Notes: a model not told the origin generated them from the sequence alone. Shown: positions 16,616 through 26,341, numbered from the stretch's first letter. The stretch: 64,000 nucleotides of DNA from an uncultured Pseudomonadales bacterium (GCA_947487765.1 CANKXO010000003.1:592345-656344); one strand, 5' to 3'. Program-made: numbers and translations.

Positions 16616-17497
16616 ATGTCTAATACTGCATCTAACCCAGCACCCGTATCAACCGGTGATCGACTCAGCTTTACCATTTTTATTGCGGCAGCCCTGCATG
16701 GGCTACTCATTTTTGGCATTGCCTTTGAACTGAGCCAACCTGAGGAGAGCGCTCCCAGTGTCACTGTCACGCTGGCGACACATGAAACCTTTGAAGCACC
16801 AGATGAGGCAGACTTTGTTGCTCAGTCTAACCAAAAAGGCAGCGGCACGTTAGAAGAAGCTAAACAAATTACTACCGACAAATTATCACCTTTTAGCAGC
16901 CAAACAATCGAAGAAACGCAACTGCTCAACGAAACCAAAGCATCAACTGCTGAGCCCCTCAAAAAACAAGTCATTACAACGACTAAAGCGGATAATTCCA
17001 CAACAAGTAAACCTACTGAAACTACCGAAACTCAAAATAAAAAGGGAAAAGATTCGCGAGACATAAAAAGCCTCAGCCGTGAAATTGCCAGCTTAAACGC
17101 AAAATTAGACAAACAGCGACAACAATATGCAAAACGTCCAAGAGAACTAGTATTGACGTCCGTTTCAACAAAAGCGTCACGGGATGCTGCTTATTTAAAT
17201 GACTGGACTCGCAAAATAGAAATTGTAGGCAATCAACACTTCCCCAGAGAAGCTATAAGCCAACGTATAACTGGGAGCTTGCGCTTACAAAGTGTAATTA
17301 AGTGGGACGGTACATTAATCAAAGCTGAAGTACTCGAATCGTCTGGCCACAATATTCTTGACGATGCCGCACTACAAATTATTCACCGAGCTGCACCATT
17401 TCTTCCCTTCCCAGCAGATATCCGCAAGGACTATGATCAGATGGCTATTATTCGCACATGGAATTTTGAGATTAATGGTCTTTCAACCTCAAAATAA
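16616..17497 (+). CDS. TonB-family energy transducer (TonB3-like)
   Basis: 293 aa. A single N-terminal membrane anchor (about residues 17-38, FTIFIAAALHGLLIFGIAFEL) is followed by a Thr/Ser/Lys-rich spacer rather than the usual Pro-rich one, a short coiled coil (LSREIASLNAKLDKQRQQ) and the C-terminal TonB domain (GSLRLQSVIKWDGTLIKAEVLESSGH). TonB proteins carry inner-membrane proton-motive energy to outer-membrane partners. In P. aeruginosa the gene in this place, tonB3, is needed for twitching, so a role with the neighbouring pilus genes is inferred. Starts 15 nt after gshB. Confidence 0.82.
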   Translation: MSNTASNPAPVSTGDRLSFTIFIAAALHGLLIFGIAFELSQPEESAPSVTVTLATHETFEAPDEADFVAQSNQKGSGTLEEAKQITTDKLSPFSSQTIEETQLLNETKASTAEPLKKQVITTTKADNSTTSKPTETTETQNKKGKDSRDIKSLSREIASLNAKLDKQRQQYAKRPRELVLTSVSTKASRDAAYLNDWTRKIEIVGNQHFPREAISQRITGSLRLQSVIKWDGTLIKAEVLESSGHNILDDAALQIIHRAAPFLPFPADIRKDYDQMAIIRTWNFEINGLSTSK

Positions 17498-17692
17498 TCT
17501 CTTATTTTACTGTTCGCAACGCATTACTAGAAAAATTAACTGCTTAAAAAATGTCATTGCGTTTATTTTCAAACATTGCATACTGGTGATAGTAAAAAAT
17601 ATTTGAAGCAATTGCCAAAATAGTGAATAGCCACAGAACAGCGACTCAAAAGATACACTTATAGATCACGGCTCTAGACCAAAGAATAGCTT

Positions 17693-18250
17693 ATGCCTTT
17701 TACCTCTTTCAAAAATCACTTTCTGGTAGCGATGCCGGGGTTACCTGACCCAAACTTCCACCAAAGTGTAACCTACATCTGTGAGCATCATGAAAATGGC
17801 GCAATGGGTTTAGTCATTAATCAACCTCTAAGCCTTACGATGAAAGAGTTATTCAGCCACCTCGACCTTAATACTGATGATGCTGTACAGGAAGAACCTC
17901 TTTTCTATGGAGGACCAGTTCAAAAAGAGCGAGGCTTTGTACTGCACTCCAGTGACAAGTCCTGGGAAACAACCATGGTAATCGGGGAAGGCATCAGCCT
18001 CACAGGCTCAAAAGATATTCTCGAAGACATCGCCACTGATAATGGCCCAGAAAGTGCGATGATTGCGTTAGGTTATGCTGGCTGGGATGCAGGTCAGCTG
18101 GAAGCTGAAATCGCTGCTAACAGTTGGTTAACTGTACCTGCCGACCAACAAATTATCTTCGAAACGGATTGCGACAAACGTTGGACATCTGCTGCACGCA
18201 AGCTAGGTATTGATGTCAACCTAATTGCTAACCAGCCAGGCCACTCGTAA
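17693..18250 (+). CDS. YqgE/AlgH family protein
   Basis: 185 aa. The family signature is plain: NHFLVAMPGLPDPNFHQSV, GAMGLVINQPL, LFYGGPVQKERGFVLHS and the C-terminal WTSAARKLGID. AlgH was first linked to alginate regulation in Pseudomonas and is a conserved cytosolic protein of unclear biochemical role. It sits 3 nt before ruvX/yqgF, the usual pairing, so the two are probably translated from one message. Confidence 0.93.
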   Translation: MPFTSFKNHFLVAMPGLPDPNFHQSVTYICEHHENGAMGLVINQPLSLTMKELFSHLDLNTDDAVQEEPLFYGGPVQKERGFVLHSSDKSWETTMVIGEGISLTGSKDILEDIATDNGPESAMIALGYAGWDAGQLEAEIAANSWLTVPADQQIIFETDCDKRWTSAARKLGIDVNLIANQPGHS

Positions 18251-18253
18251 AGG

Positions 18254-18667
18254 ATGGTATCAACCGCACTCGCTTTTGATTTTGGGTTACGCAGTATAGG
18301 TGTTGCTTACGGGCAATCCCTAACGGGCACTGCACAGCCACTCCCTCCACTGAAAGCAAAAGATGGTATTCCCAATTGGGATACCATTCAACAACTAATC
18401 AAAGACTGGCAACCCAATATCCTTGTGATTGGTTTGCCACTTAATATGGATGATTCAGAAAGCGAGCTCAGCCGCCGGGCTAGAAAGTTTGGCAACCGCC
18501 TTCATGGTCGATTTGGAGTGGATATAACTTTTATGGATGAGCGTCTCAGCAGCTTTGCAGCAAAACAAGACGCTAAAGAAAAAGGACACAAAGGCGATTA
18601 TAAAAAACAACCCATTGACTCTTTTGCGGCACACATGATTTTAGAGGACTGGTTTCGTTCTTGCTAA
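18254..18667 (+). CDS. ruvX: Holliday junction resolvase-like YqgF / RuvX
   Basis: 137 aa RNase H-like fold. LAFDFGLRSIGVAYGQ carries the first catalytic Asp, NILVIGLPLNMDDSES the central strand, and FMDERLSSFAAKQDA plus PIDSFAAHMILEDW supply the remaining acidic residues. The family acts in 16S rRNA 5'-end processing. Starts 3 nt after algH/yqgE. It ends convergently with pilU across about 48 nt that contain an imperfect AT-rich inverted repeat. Confidence 0.92.
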   Translation: MVSTALAFDFGLRSIGVAYGQSLTGTAQPLPPLKAKDGIPNWDTIQQLIKDWQPNILVIGLPLNMDDSESELSRRARKFGNRLHGRFGVDITFMDERLSSFAAKQDAKEKGHKGDYKKQPIDSFAAHMILEDWFRSC

Positions 18668-18715
18668 TATTACTTAAAATCAAGTTATTTTAAATAATGC
18701 ACCAGTAAAAATAAA

Positions 18716-19873
18716 TTAACTACGCCCTCTTCCCATAAAATTACCTTTAATCTCATCATCTTCTTCAATTGCCAGCTCATCGGCGGCATTAGATAAATAT
18801 TCTGAATCAGATTCTGATGCAAGTTTGATTAACAAACGTAAATCATTGGCAGAGTCAGCATGAGCTAGAGCATCCTCATAGGTAATTTCACCCGCATCAT
18901 ATAATTCATAAAGTGCCTGATCAAATGTTTGCATGCCCACTTCGGTTGATTTCTTCATCAACTCTTTGAGTTCATTAACCGCACCTTTGCGAATCAAATC
19001 GGAAGCCAGTGGGGTATTTAATAAAATTTCCATACACGCGCGACGACCATTGCCATCCGGTGTAGGAATTAATTGTTGGGCAACCATTGCTTTTAAATTA
19101 AGAGACAGGTCCATCCATAACTGTTGATGTCTATCGGCTGGGAAAAAATGTAAAATCCGGTCTAATGCCTGGTTGGCATTATTAGCATGCAAAGTACATA
19201 AACATAAGTGTCCGGTTTCAGCAAAGGTCACCGCATGCTCCATTGTTTCGCGATTACGCACCTCACCAATTAAGATAACATCGGGCGCCTGTCGTAAGGT
19301 ATTTTTTAACGCAACGCCAAAAGATTCCGTATCTAAACCAACCTCTCGCTGGGTGATAATACAACCTTGATGTTGGTGAATAAATTCAATGGGGTCTTCA
19401 ATCGAAATAATATGGCCTTTACTATTTCGGTTTCGATGGCCGATCATCGCGGCCAATGAAGTTGATTTACCTGTTCCAGTAGCACCGACAAAAATAATTA
19501 ATCCGCGCTTAGTCATTGCCAGTTCTTTAATGATCTCAGGGAGACCTAAACCATCGACTGTAGGTATTTGCGTTTCAATTCTCCGCAGTACCATGCCCGC
19601 CAAATTTCTTTGGTAAAATGCGCTGGTACGAAAACGACCGATACCGCGTGCACTGATCGCAAAGTTTAATTCTTTTGTTCTGAGGAATTCCTCTCGTTGA
19701 CTTTCATTCATCACCCCCATCACCAACTCGCGAGATTTTTCAGGTGTTAATGGGGTAGAAGAAAGCGGAACCACTCGCCCGTGTAACTTAATAGAAGCTG
19801 GAAGGCCTGCTGTAATAAATAAATCGGATGCGCCCTTTTCAACCATAGTTTTTAATAAACGATCGAACTCCAT
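18716..19873 (-). CDS. pilU: PilU, accessory twitching motility ATPase
   Basis: 385 aa from ATG at 19873 (GAGG eight bases upstream; a TTG two codons earlier is possible). The N-terminal PAS-like domain (1-110) is followed by the RecA-like secretion ATPase: Walker A GATGTGKSTSLAAMIG near 135, Asp box IISIEDPIEFIHQHQG, Walker B DVILIGEVRNRETM, His box TGHLCLCTLHANN. The acidic C-terminal tail is typical of PilU. It assists PilT in pilus retraction. Downstream of pilT on the same strand. Confidence 0.95.
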   Translation of the reverse strand: MEFDRLLKTMVEKGASDLFITAGLPASIKLHGRVVPLSSTPLTPEKSRELVMGVMNESQREEFLRTKELNFAISARGIGRFRTSAFYQRNLAGMVLRRIETQIPTVDGLGLPEIIKELAMTKRGLIIFVGATGTGKSTSLAAMIGHRNRNSKGHIISIEDPIEFIHQHQGCIITQREVGLDTESFGVALKNTLRQAPDVILIGEVRNRETMEHAVTFAETGHLCLCTLHANNANQALDRILHFFPADRHQQLWMDLSLNLKAMVAQQLIPTPDGNGRRACMEILLNTPLASDLIRKGAVNELKELMKKSTEVGMQTFDQALYELYDAGEITYEDALAHADSANDLRLLIKLASESDSEYLSNAADELAIEEDDEIKGNFMGRGRS

Positions 19874-20026
19874 CAGCAATTCCTCAATAAAAAGATATTT
19901 CTAATTGCGTAACTTAATAGTAATTTATATAAGTTACGCAATTTTAAAAAATATTACGATGATAAAAAATTATCACCCTGTATGTTTAAACGCTGCTGCT
20001 CGCTATAAAAATAGAAGGCTTCAGCA

Positions 20027-20061
20027 AATTACATTAACAGCTTTATCACTGTTAATGTAAT
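20027..20061 (-). terminator. Perfect inverted repeat at the pilT 3' end
   Basis: A 14-bp perfect inverted repeat (20027-20040 and 20049-20062) with an 8-nt loop starts at the pilT stop codon. It lies between pilT and pilU. It is not followed by a good T run on the minus strand, so it may be an mRNA-stabilising hairpin or a weak terminator separating pilT from pilU. Confidence 0.5.
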
Positions 20062-21095
20062 TAAAAATTGTCTGGCAATTTAGCTTTTTCTCTAGCAGCT
20101 TCGCGGCTGACAACATGTCTTGCTACCAGATCACCCAAGCACTGATCCATTGTCTGCATACCGATAGAACCACCCGTTTGAATCGCAGAATACATCTGCG
20201 CCACTTTGTCTTCGCGAATTAAATTACGAATCGCTGGTGTTCCCCGCATAATTTCATGGGCGGCAACTCGACCACCAGAATTGCGCTTCATTAACGTTTG
20301 TGAAATAACAGCCTCTAATGATTCCGCTAACATAGAGCGAACCATGTCTTTTTCTGCTGCAGGGAATACATCGATAACACGGTCAATAGTTTTTGCTGCG
20401 GACGTAGTATGTAATGTGCCCAAGACTAAGTGACCGGTCTCTGCAGCTGTCAATGCTAAGCGAATAGTTTCGAGGTCACGCAATTCGCCCACTAGAATAA
20501 TATCGGGATCTTCCCGCAAAGCAGAGCGTAGTGCTTCAGCAAAACCATGTGTATCACGATGTACTTCACGCTGGTTAATCAGACATTTTTTACTTTCGTG
20601 CACGAATTCAATAGGATCTTCGATCGTCAAAATATGCTCATATTTATTATCATTAAGATAATCTACCATGGCTGCTAAGGTCGTTGATTTACCCGAGCCC
20701 GTTGGGCCAGTCACCAACACTAAGCCACGAGGGACTGAAACCATATCTCGAAAAACCTGACCTAAGCCTAAATCTTCCATTGTGAGTACTTTAGATGGAA
20801 TCGTACGGAAGACCGCCGCAGCTCCTCGATTTTGATTAAAGGCATTTACTCGGAAGCGGGCAACGCCAGGTACTTCAAATGAAAAATCAGTCTCGAGAAA
20901 CTCCTCATAATCCTTACGCTGCTTATCATTCATGATTTCATAAATAAGGCTATGCACCTGTTTATGATCCATCGCGGGTAGATTAATGCGGCGAATATCA
21001 CCATCAATACGAATCATTGGCGGCAATCCGGCTGAAATATGTAAATCTGACGCCCCTTGTTTGGCGCTAAAGGCTAAAAGCTCGGTGATATCCAT
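20061..21095 (-). CDS. pilT: PilT, type IV pilus retraction ATPase
   Basis: 344 aa, the standard length. N-terminal domain MDITELLAFSAKQGASDLHIS, then Walker A GPTGSGKSTTLAAMVD near 136, Asp box LTIEDPIEFVHESKK, Walker B DIILVGELRDLETIRLAL and His box TGHLVLGTLHTTSA. The C-terminal AIRNLIREDKVAQMYSAIQT is the PilT-specific retraction motif. A hexameric motor at the pilus base that depolymerises pilin for twitching. The 200-nt gap to pilU contains a strong inverted repeat. Confidence 0.97.
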   Translation of the reverse strand: MDITELLAFSAKQGASDLHISAGLPPMIRIDGDIRRINLPAMDHKQVHSLIYEIMNDKQRKDYEEFLETDFSFEVPGVARFRVNAFNQNRGAAAVFRTIPSKVLTMEDLGLGQVFRDMVSVPRGLVLVTGPTGSGKSTTLAAMVDYLNDNKYEHILTIEDPIEFVHESKKCLINQREVHRDTHGFAEALRSALREDPDIILVGELRDLETIRLALTAAETGHLVLGTLHTTSAAKTIDRVIDVFPAAEKDMVRSMLAESLEAVISQTLMKRNSGGRVAAHEIMRGTPAIRNLIREDKVAQMYSAIQTGGSIGMQTMDQCLGDLVARHVVSREAAREKAKLPDNF

Positions 21096-21381
21096 AATTA
21101 AATGTCTTAGTTCTTATTGATTAATGTTCACAGCCAATGCTGTACTGATAGTAATTAAGTGGTGCAACGTTATAGGGCTATTACTATTAAATACGACCTA
21201 TATAAAATAGCACGTAGCAATTTCATGTAGCAATTTATAGCCATATAATAAACATTGTTTGCTATGGTAAACAGCGTTCATACACAGTATCTTACCCAGC
21301 ATAATAGAAACTATAGCGGCTATTGAAGCATTAGGCTGTGCCGAGACGCAAATAAATCACATTAGTATCAATCTACAACCC

Positions 21382-22059
21382 ATGCAGACCTTAGAACATC
21401 GACTATCCCACGTAAAACAGCACATTAATGATACTGCGATCAAGAATGGCAGGCACCCTGAGGATATTCAACTACTCGCTGTCAGTAAGACTCAGGATGC
21501 CACCCAACTCCGTGCTGCCTTCAACTTAGGGCAGACAGCCTTCGGCGAAAATTATGTGCAAGAAGCGCGAGAAAAACAACGCGCCTTGTCAGATTTAGCG
21601 ATTGAGTGGCATTTCATTGGTCCGCTTCAGTCTAACAAGACGCGCGAAATCAGCGAAAATTTTGATTGGGTGCACAGTGTGGACCGGCTAAAAATTGCTG
21701 AACGATTAAGCCGCCAGAGGCCTTCTCAATTGCCACCTTTAAATATATGCATTCAAGTCAATATTGATGATGAAGCCACGAAATCAGGCGTGACCTTGGA
21801 TGAATTACCTGAGCTGGCAAAGCAGATTAGCCAGTTACCTGGCGTACGCATACGTGGGCTGATGGCAATTCCGGCACCTAGTATTGATTACAATGAACAA
21901 CTGGCCAGCTTTCAGGCATTAACGGAAACACTGCATTCATTTTCCGATATGGACACCTTATCCATGGGTATGTCAGGGGATTTGGAGGCCGCCATTGCTG
22001 CCGGTTCAACAATTGTTCGCATAGGAACAGCCATTTTTGGCAAAAGACAGGTAAAATAA
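21382..22059 (+). CDS. yggS: YggS-type PLP homeostasis protein
   Basis: 225 aa, alanine-racemase-like TIM barrel. The PLP lysine is in LLAVSKTQ near 36; FGENYVQEAREKQ, WHFIGPLQSNKTREI and the C-terminal SMGMSGDLEAAIAAGSTIVR are family hallmarks. It binds PLP without known catalysis and keeps vitamin B6 and amino-acid pools balanced. First of the yggS-proC-yggT set that commonly follows divergently from pilT. Confidence 0.95.
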   Translation: MQTLEHRLSHVKQHINDTAIKNGRHPEDIQLLAVSKTQDATQLRAAFNLGQTAFGENYVQEAREKQRALSDLAIEWHFIGPLQSNKTREISENFDWVHSVDRLKIAERLSRQRPSQLPPLNICIQVNIDDEATKSGVTLDELPELAKQISQLPGVRIRGLMAIPAPSIDYNEQLASFQALTETLHSFSDMDTLSMGMSGDLEAAIAAGSTIVRIGTAIFGKRQVK

Positions 22060-22130
22060 CCCCCAACAACTATTTACGCCTCATAAACCTTTGGGTTTTA
22101 GAAGCAGCACATTAATAAGAAACTGAGAAT

Positions 22131-22952
22131 ATGACAGCTATCACTTTTATCGGCTCTGGCAATATGGCTACGAGCATTATCGGCGGGCTAATTGCCCAAG
22201 GTCACGAAGCCAACAACATTACTGCCTGCGATCCGAATACTACCTCTCTGGACCTGTTGAATGAAAAATTTTCGATTGCAACCACAACCAACAACCTCTC
22301 TGGCTGTATTGGTGCAGACGTTATCGTTCTGGCAGTAAAACCTCAAATCATGAAATCGGTCGCCGAAGACTTGAGGCCTGCTTTAGCTGAAAACCCTCGT
22401 CGACCGGTCATTATCTCGATTGCTGCAGGCATTGAGGTCAATCACCTCAATCAATGGCTGGGCGATGAACTTGCGATTGTCCGCTGTATGCCGAATACTC
22501 CTGCTCTGGTCCAACAGGGTGCCGCTGGACTCTATGCCAATGAATATGTCTCTATCGCTCAGAAATCAATGACTGAAGAGCTCCTTCAGGCAGTGGGTAT
22601 AGCAACATGGGTTGATTCAGAGGAACTCATTGACTCGGTTACTGCCGTATCCGGCAGCGGCCCTGCTTATTTTTTCTTATTGATGGAATCAATGATCGAA
22701 GCCGGTATGCAACAAGGTCTCTCTTTGGAAAAAGCGAGACAGCTAACCCTGCAAACAGCTGCAGGAGCCGCTAAATTAGCTCAGGAAAGCGACGTCGAGG
22801 TAGATGAACTGCGCCGTCGTGTCACGTCACCAGGAGGCACGACAGAGCAAGCTATATTAAGTTTTGAAAAAGCAGGATTTCGACAAATAGTTAGCGATGC
22901 TATGGTAGCTTGTACTGAGCGTTCGAGAGCAATGGCATCTGAATTTAGTTAA
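22131..22952 (+). CDS. proC: Pyrroline-5-carboxylate reductase
   Basis: 273 aa. An N-terminal Rossmann fold, ITFIGSGNMATSIIGGL, binds NAD(P)H; VLAVKPQIM, CMPNTPALVQQGAAG and the C-terminal SGSGPAYFFLLMESM and VTSPGGTTEQAI signatures identify ProC. It performs the last step of proline synthesis. It lies 71 nt after yggS. A GC-containing hairpin follows its stop. Confidence 0.97.
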   Translation: MTAITFIGSGNMATSIIGGLIAQGHEANNITACDPNTTSLDLLNEKFSIATTTNNLSGCIGADVIVLAVKPQIMKSVAEDLRPALAENPRRPVIISIAAGIEVNHLNQWLGDELAIVRCMPNTPALVQQGAAGLYANEYVSIAQKSMTEELLQAVGIATWVDSEELIDSVTAVSGSGPAYFFLLMESMIEAGMQQGLSLEKARQLTLQTAAGAAKLAQESDVEVDELRRRVTSPGGTTEQAILSFEKAGFRQIVSDAMVACTERSRAMASEFS

Positions 22953-22983
22953 ACTATTTTAGTTAGGCTATGCTTTTATACAC

Positions 22984-23014
22984 GGCCAAAACTTAATGTA
23001 TAAGTTTTGGCCAA
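22984..23014 (+). terminator. Hairpin after proC
   Basis: A 12-bp perfect inverted repeat (22984-22995 with 23001-23012, loop of 5) stands 31 nt after the proC stop. The following AATATTTT is only a weak T tract, so it may be a partial terminator between proC and yggT. Confidence 0.55.
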
Positions 23015-23047
23015 TATTTTATCTTTACTGATTAATTATGAGTTTCT

Positions 23048-23590
23048 ATGGATAAGTTGACACAAATTGCGGCATTGCTTGTTGAGTTTTTCTTCTATTT
23101 TTATATTTTAATTGTCATGTTGCGCTTCTTATTGCAACTGGTTAGAGCTGATTTTTATAATCCCTTATCGCAATTTATTGTAAAAGCAACCAACCCGATA
23201 CTCATCCCTTTGCGCAAAGTCATACCCGGCTTATTTGGTATTGATGTGGCAAGCCTTATACTGGCCATAGCCTTACAGATGATTGCCTACCAGCTACTTG
23301 CAACCATTGTGGGGCAAGGCTTATTTCCTATTACAACTCTGTTAATTGGTTCGCTGTTCAAATTAATCGAGCTAGTCCTTAATATCTACTTTTTCTCTTT
23401 TATTATCATGGTAGTCATTAGCTGGATTGCGCCACATACCCACAATCCAGTTGTAGGCATTATTAGTAGCCTAACTGAACCTGTTTTAAGGCCTATACGT
23501 AGAGTTGTTCCAGCAATGGGCGGCTTAGATTTTTCCGTCATGTTCGCTATGCTCGGCATTGTTATCTTAAAAATATTATTTGGCTTTTAG
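23048..23590 (+). CDS. YggT family membrane protein
   Basis: 180 aa with two YggT repeats, each a hydrophobic hairpin followed by the signature N-P-x(n)-P-x-R: LSQFIVKATNPILIPLRKVI near 41-60 and GIISSLTEPVLRPIRRVV near 135-155. About four to five membrane segments. The family is linked to osmotic tolerance and membrane protein quality, without a firm biochemical role. Same position after proC as in Pseudomonas. Confidence 0.92.
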   Translation: MDKLTQIAALLVEFFFYFYILIVMLRFLLQLVRADFYNPLSQFIVKATNPILIPLRKVIPGLFGIDVASLILAIALQMIAYQLLATIVGQGLFPITTLLIGSLFKLIELVLNIYFFSFIIMVVISWIAPHTHNPVVGIISSLTEPVLRPIRRVVPAMGGLDFSVMFAMLGIVILKILFGF

Positions 23591-23598
23591 TTAACCCA

Positions 23599-24045
23599 TT
23601 GGCCAACACATCACTGAAGACTCGCGTTTTCTATAATCCGCTTTGGCTTCGGGTAATACTGTATTTCACTATTACATTTTTTCCATGCCTGACTCTGGCC
23701 TTGTTTCATTGGGCATGGCGAGTATGGATAGAAGAAGGCGTTTCCTCTGTCATTATTTTCTTTTGGGCTGGCTGGTCCGCTTATGTCAGTTATGTACTTT
23801 TTTACCTTTCGAGTTATATTGCTAGCAAAATCACTTACGATGAGAATGGCTTTAAAGTTGAGGGAAGAGGGGGAGATAATCACACATATTATCGGTGGTC
23901 AGAGATTACTGAAACCAAATGCCACGAGTTTGTGGGCGTTTTGCATTTGCTGGACGACAATAACAAGACCATACATATTACTCATAAAATAACACCTGGG
24001 TTCAACGCATTTAACGATAAAATAAAACATAGGAATAACATTTAG
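23599..24045 (+). CDS. Small membrane protein of unknown function
   Basis: 148 aa from a TTG 8 nt after the yggT stop; no clear Shine-Dalgarno. Two hydrophobic segments (about residues 17-41 and 48-73) are followed by a soluble part, ITYDENGFKVEGRGGDNHTYYRWSEITET, whose beta-rich layout is reminiscent of PH-like bacterial membrane domains (YcxB/DUF-type). It is not in the usual yggT-metX arrangement of Pseudomonas. I do not recognise the family; the TTG start is uncertain. Confidence 0.6.
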   Translation: MANTSLKTRVFYNPLWLRVILYFTITFFPCLTLALFHWAWRVWIEEGVSSVIIFFWAGWSAYVSYVLFYLSSYIASKITYDENGFKVEGRGGDNHTYYRWSEITETKCHEFVGVLHLLDDNNKTIHITHKITPGFNAFNDKIKHRNNI

Positions 24046-24117
24046 CAACGAACTTATCTTGCGGTTCACCTATCTCCGCTTTAGACTGCGCTCTACCAAG
24101 AAGCAATCGATATATCT

Positions 24118-25281
24118 ATGGAATCCTTTCCTCAGGGCAGTGTTGGCCTCGTCCAACCTCAGACACAACAATTTGATACTCCGCTAGCACTCGCTAATGG
24201 GCGGACTCTGCACAACTATCAATTAGTCTACGAAACCTATGGGACACTGAATGAGGATTGCTCTAACGCTGTACTAGTATGTCATGCATTGTCTGGAGAT
24301 CATCATGCGGCAGGCTTTCACTCTGAAACAGATAAACGCCCCGGCTGGTGGGATAACTATATTGGCCCTGGTAAAGCCATTGATACTAATAAATTTTTTG
24401 TGGTTTCCCCCAATAATATTGGTGGCTGTAGTGGCTCAACAGGCCCTTTAACAACTAACCCAGAGACAGGAAAACCATGGGGTTCAGATTTCCCAACACT
24501 GCGAGTACGCGATTGGGTTGAAACTCAAAAGGCCTTGGCAGACTTATTAAATATTAAACAGTGGGCAGCTATTGTTGGTGGCAGTTTAGGTGGCATGCAA
24601 GCCATGCGTTGGGCATTAGAGTACCCTGATCGTGTGCGCCACTGTGTCGCCATTGCATCAGCTTTAAAGTTAACGGCGCAAAATATTGCCTTCAATGAAA
24701 CAGCACGGCAAGCCATTATGGCTGACCCTTCTTTTTTTGATGGGCAATATTTAGAGAAGAATACTATCCCTCGTGATGGTTTAGCCGTTGCCCGGATGAT
24801 TGGCCATATCACCTATTTATCTGGCGACGGCATGGGCCAAAAGTTTGGCCGTGACCTGCGCTCAGGTTCTTTTCAACTAGGAACGGATGATCCTCTAGAG
24901 TTCGAAATAGAAAGCTATTTACGCTATCAAGGTTCAAAATTTTCGACAGCCTTTGATGCTAATACCTATATTTTAATGACACGCGCATTAGATTATTTCG
25001 ATCTGGCAAGGGAGTACGACCACGATGCTGTTAAAGCCTTCAGCCATGCGCAATGCAAGTTTTTGATATTGTCTTTTACAACGGATTGGCGCTTTTCTCC
25101 CGTGCGTTCACAGGAGATAGTACAGGCTTTATTGCATGCTAAAAAATCAGTTTCCTATGCAGAGATTGAATCTACTTATGGCCACGATGCCTTTTTAATT
25201 CCAAACGAACGCTACAACCAGGCATTTACCGCCTATATGAAAAATGTTGCTGCCGACATTCCTCAAGGAGGTCGTCAATAA
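24118..25281 (+). CDS. metX: Homoserine O-acyltransferase MetX
   Basis: 387 aa alpha/beta hydrolase fold. The nucleophile elbow [15 protein letters not shown] near 155-170 carries the catalytic Ser; Asp lies in [11 protein letters not shown] and His in YGHDAFLIP. It activates homoserine for methionine synthesis; acetyl versus succinyl specificity cannot be decided from what I can see, and several gammaproteobacterial MetX enzymes use succinyl-CoA. The stop overlaps the metW start (TAATG). Confidence 0.93.
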   Translation: MESFPQGSVGLVQPQTQQFDTPLALANGRTLHNYQLVYETYGTLNEDCSNAVLVCHALSGDHHAAGFHSETDKRPGWWDNYIGPGKAIDTNKFFVVSPNNIGGCSGSTGPLTTNPETGKPWGSDFPTLRVRDWVETQKALADLLNIKQWAAIVGGSLGGMQAMRWALEYPDRVRHCVAIASALKLTAQNIAFNETARQAIMADPSFFDGQYLEKNTIPRDGLAVARMIGHITYLSGDGMGQKFGRDLRSGSFQLGTDDPLEFEIESYLRYQGSKFSTAFDANTYILMTRALDYFDLAREYDHDAVKAFSHAQCKFLILSFTTDWRFSPVRSQEIVQALLHAKKSVSYAEIESTYGHDAFLIPNERYNQAFTAYMKNVAADIPQGGRQ

Positions 25282-25874
25282 TGCGTATCGATCTTGATGT
25301 TATTCTCTCTTATGTGGCTGAAAATAGTCATGTACTTGATCTAGGCTGTGGTGATGGAACCTTACTGGCCTTGCTGCGAGACAAAAAAAATATTCAAGGT
25401 ATTGGGCTTGAATACGATCAAGAAAAAATAGTCGAATGTATCGAAAAAAATATTGCCGTTGTCCAACACAATCTCAACAATGGCTTAAGTGAATTCGATG
25501 ATAATAGTTACGATGTGGTCATTATGACGCTGGCCTTACAAGCCATGCAACGCCCTGACCAAGTGCTGGATGAAATGCTACGCATTGGTAAAGAATGCAT
25601 TGTCACCTTTCCAAATTTTGGTCACTGGAAGGCCCGTTGGCATCTGGCACTGTATGGTCGTATGCCAGTTTCTGACTTACTGCCATACCAATGGTATGAC
25701 ACACCCAACATCCACTTTTGTACTGTAAGAGATTTTGAAAATTTGTGCTGGCAAAAAAATATTACTATTGTTCATCGTGATATGGTGGCAGCAAACAGCA
25801 TTAGTGAAGGCCTCTGTAAATTGCATCCGAATTTATTTAGTGAAACAGCAGTTTATCACTTAACACGAAATTAA
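25281..25874 (+). CDS. metW: Methionine biosynthesis protein MetW
   Basis: 197 aa class I methyltransferase-like fold. VLDLGCGDGTLLALL is the SAM motif; VIMTLALQAMQRPDQVLDEMLR, TFPNFGHWKARWHLALYGRMP and PYQWYDTPNIHFCT are MetW hallmarks. It is thought to support MetX; genes overlap by 1 nt, the standard metXW arrangement. Its catalytic role remains uncertain in the family. Confidence 0.94.
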   Translation: MRIDLDVILSYVAENSHVLDLGCGDGTLLALLRDKKNIQGIGLEYDQEKIVECIEKNIAVVQHNLNNGLSEFDDNSYDVVIMTLALQAMQRPDQVLDEMLRIGKECIVTFPNFGHWKARWHLALYGRMPVSDLLPYQWYDTPNIHFCTVRDFENLCWQKNITIVHRDMVAANSISEGLCKLHPNLFSETAVYHLTRN

Positions 25875-25888
25875 TACGTAAACAGACT

Positions 25889-26341
25889 ATGAGAACACCT
25901 TACTCATCCAGCATAAAAATCTTTACAGTTTTGATAATGACTGCAATAAGCTTTTTTAGTCATGCACAAGACAATACATCTTTCGAGCTAGAAGAGCATA
26001 TTATTTATTATAATGTGTTTAACAGCGAAATGATTACCCCTGAAGTTGCTCGTGCTCATAATCTTTTAAGAGCAAAAGATCGCGTTTACGTTAATATCGC
26101 CCTTGTTAAAAAAACTGGTGGCAATGGTATTGCTGCAACGATTAGTGGGCAGCATCGGAACTTGATACAACAAAAATTTGAACTGAAATTTATAGAAATT
26201 AAAGAACCGACAGCCACTTACTATCTTGCACCGATTCGATTTAACAACGAAGAAATTTTACATATCGATATCCAGGTAGAAACGCTGGATAAAGCAGATG
26301 CAGGAAAATTTACGATTACCAAGAAGTTATACCGAGAATAA
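25889..26341 (+). CDS. DUF4426 periplasmic protein
   Basis: 150 aa with a signal peptide (about residues 8-26, cleavage after SHA) and a beta-rich mature part (HIIYYNVFNSEMITPEVARAH). The family usually lies between metW and rdgB in pseudomonads and relatives, as here. Function unknown; export to the periplasm is inferred. The start of rdgB is 2 nt after its stop. Confidence 0.85.
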   Translation: MRTPYSSSIKIFTVLIMTAISFFSHAQDNTSFELEEHIIYYNVFNSEMITPEVARAHNLLRAKDRVYVNIALVKKTGGNGIAATISGQHRNLIQQKFELKFIEIKEPTATYYLAPIRFNNEEILHIDIQVETLDKADAGKFTITKKLYRE

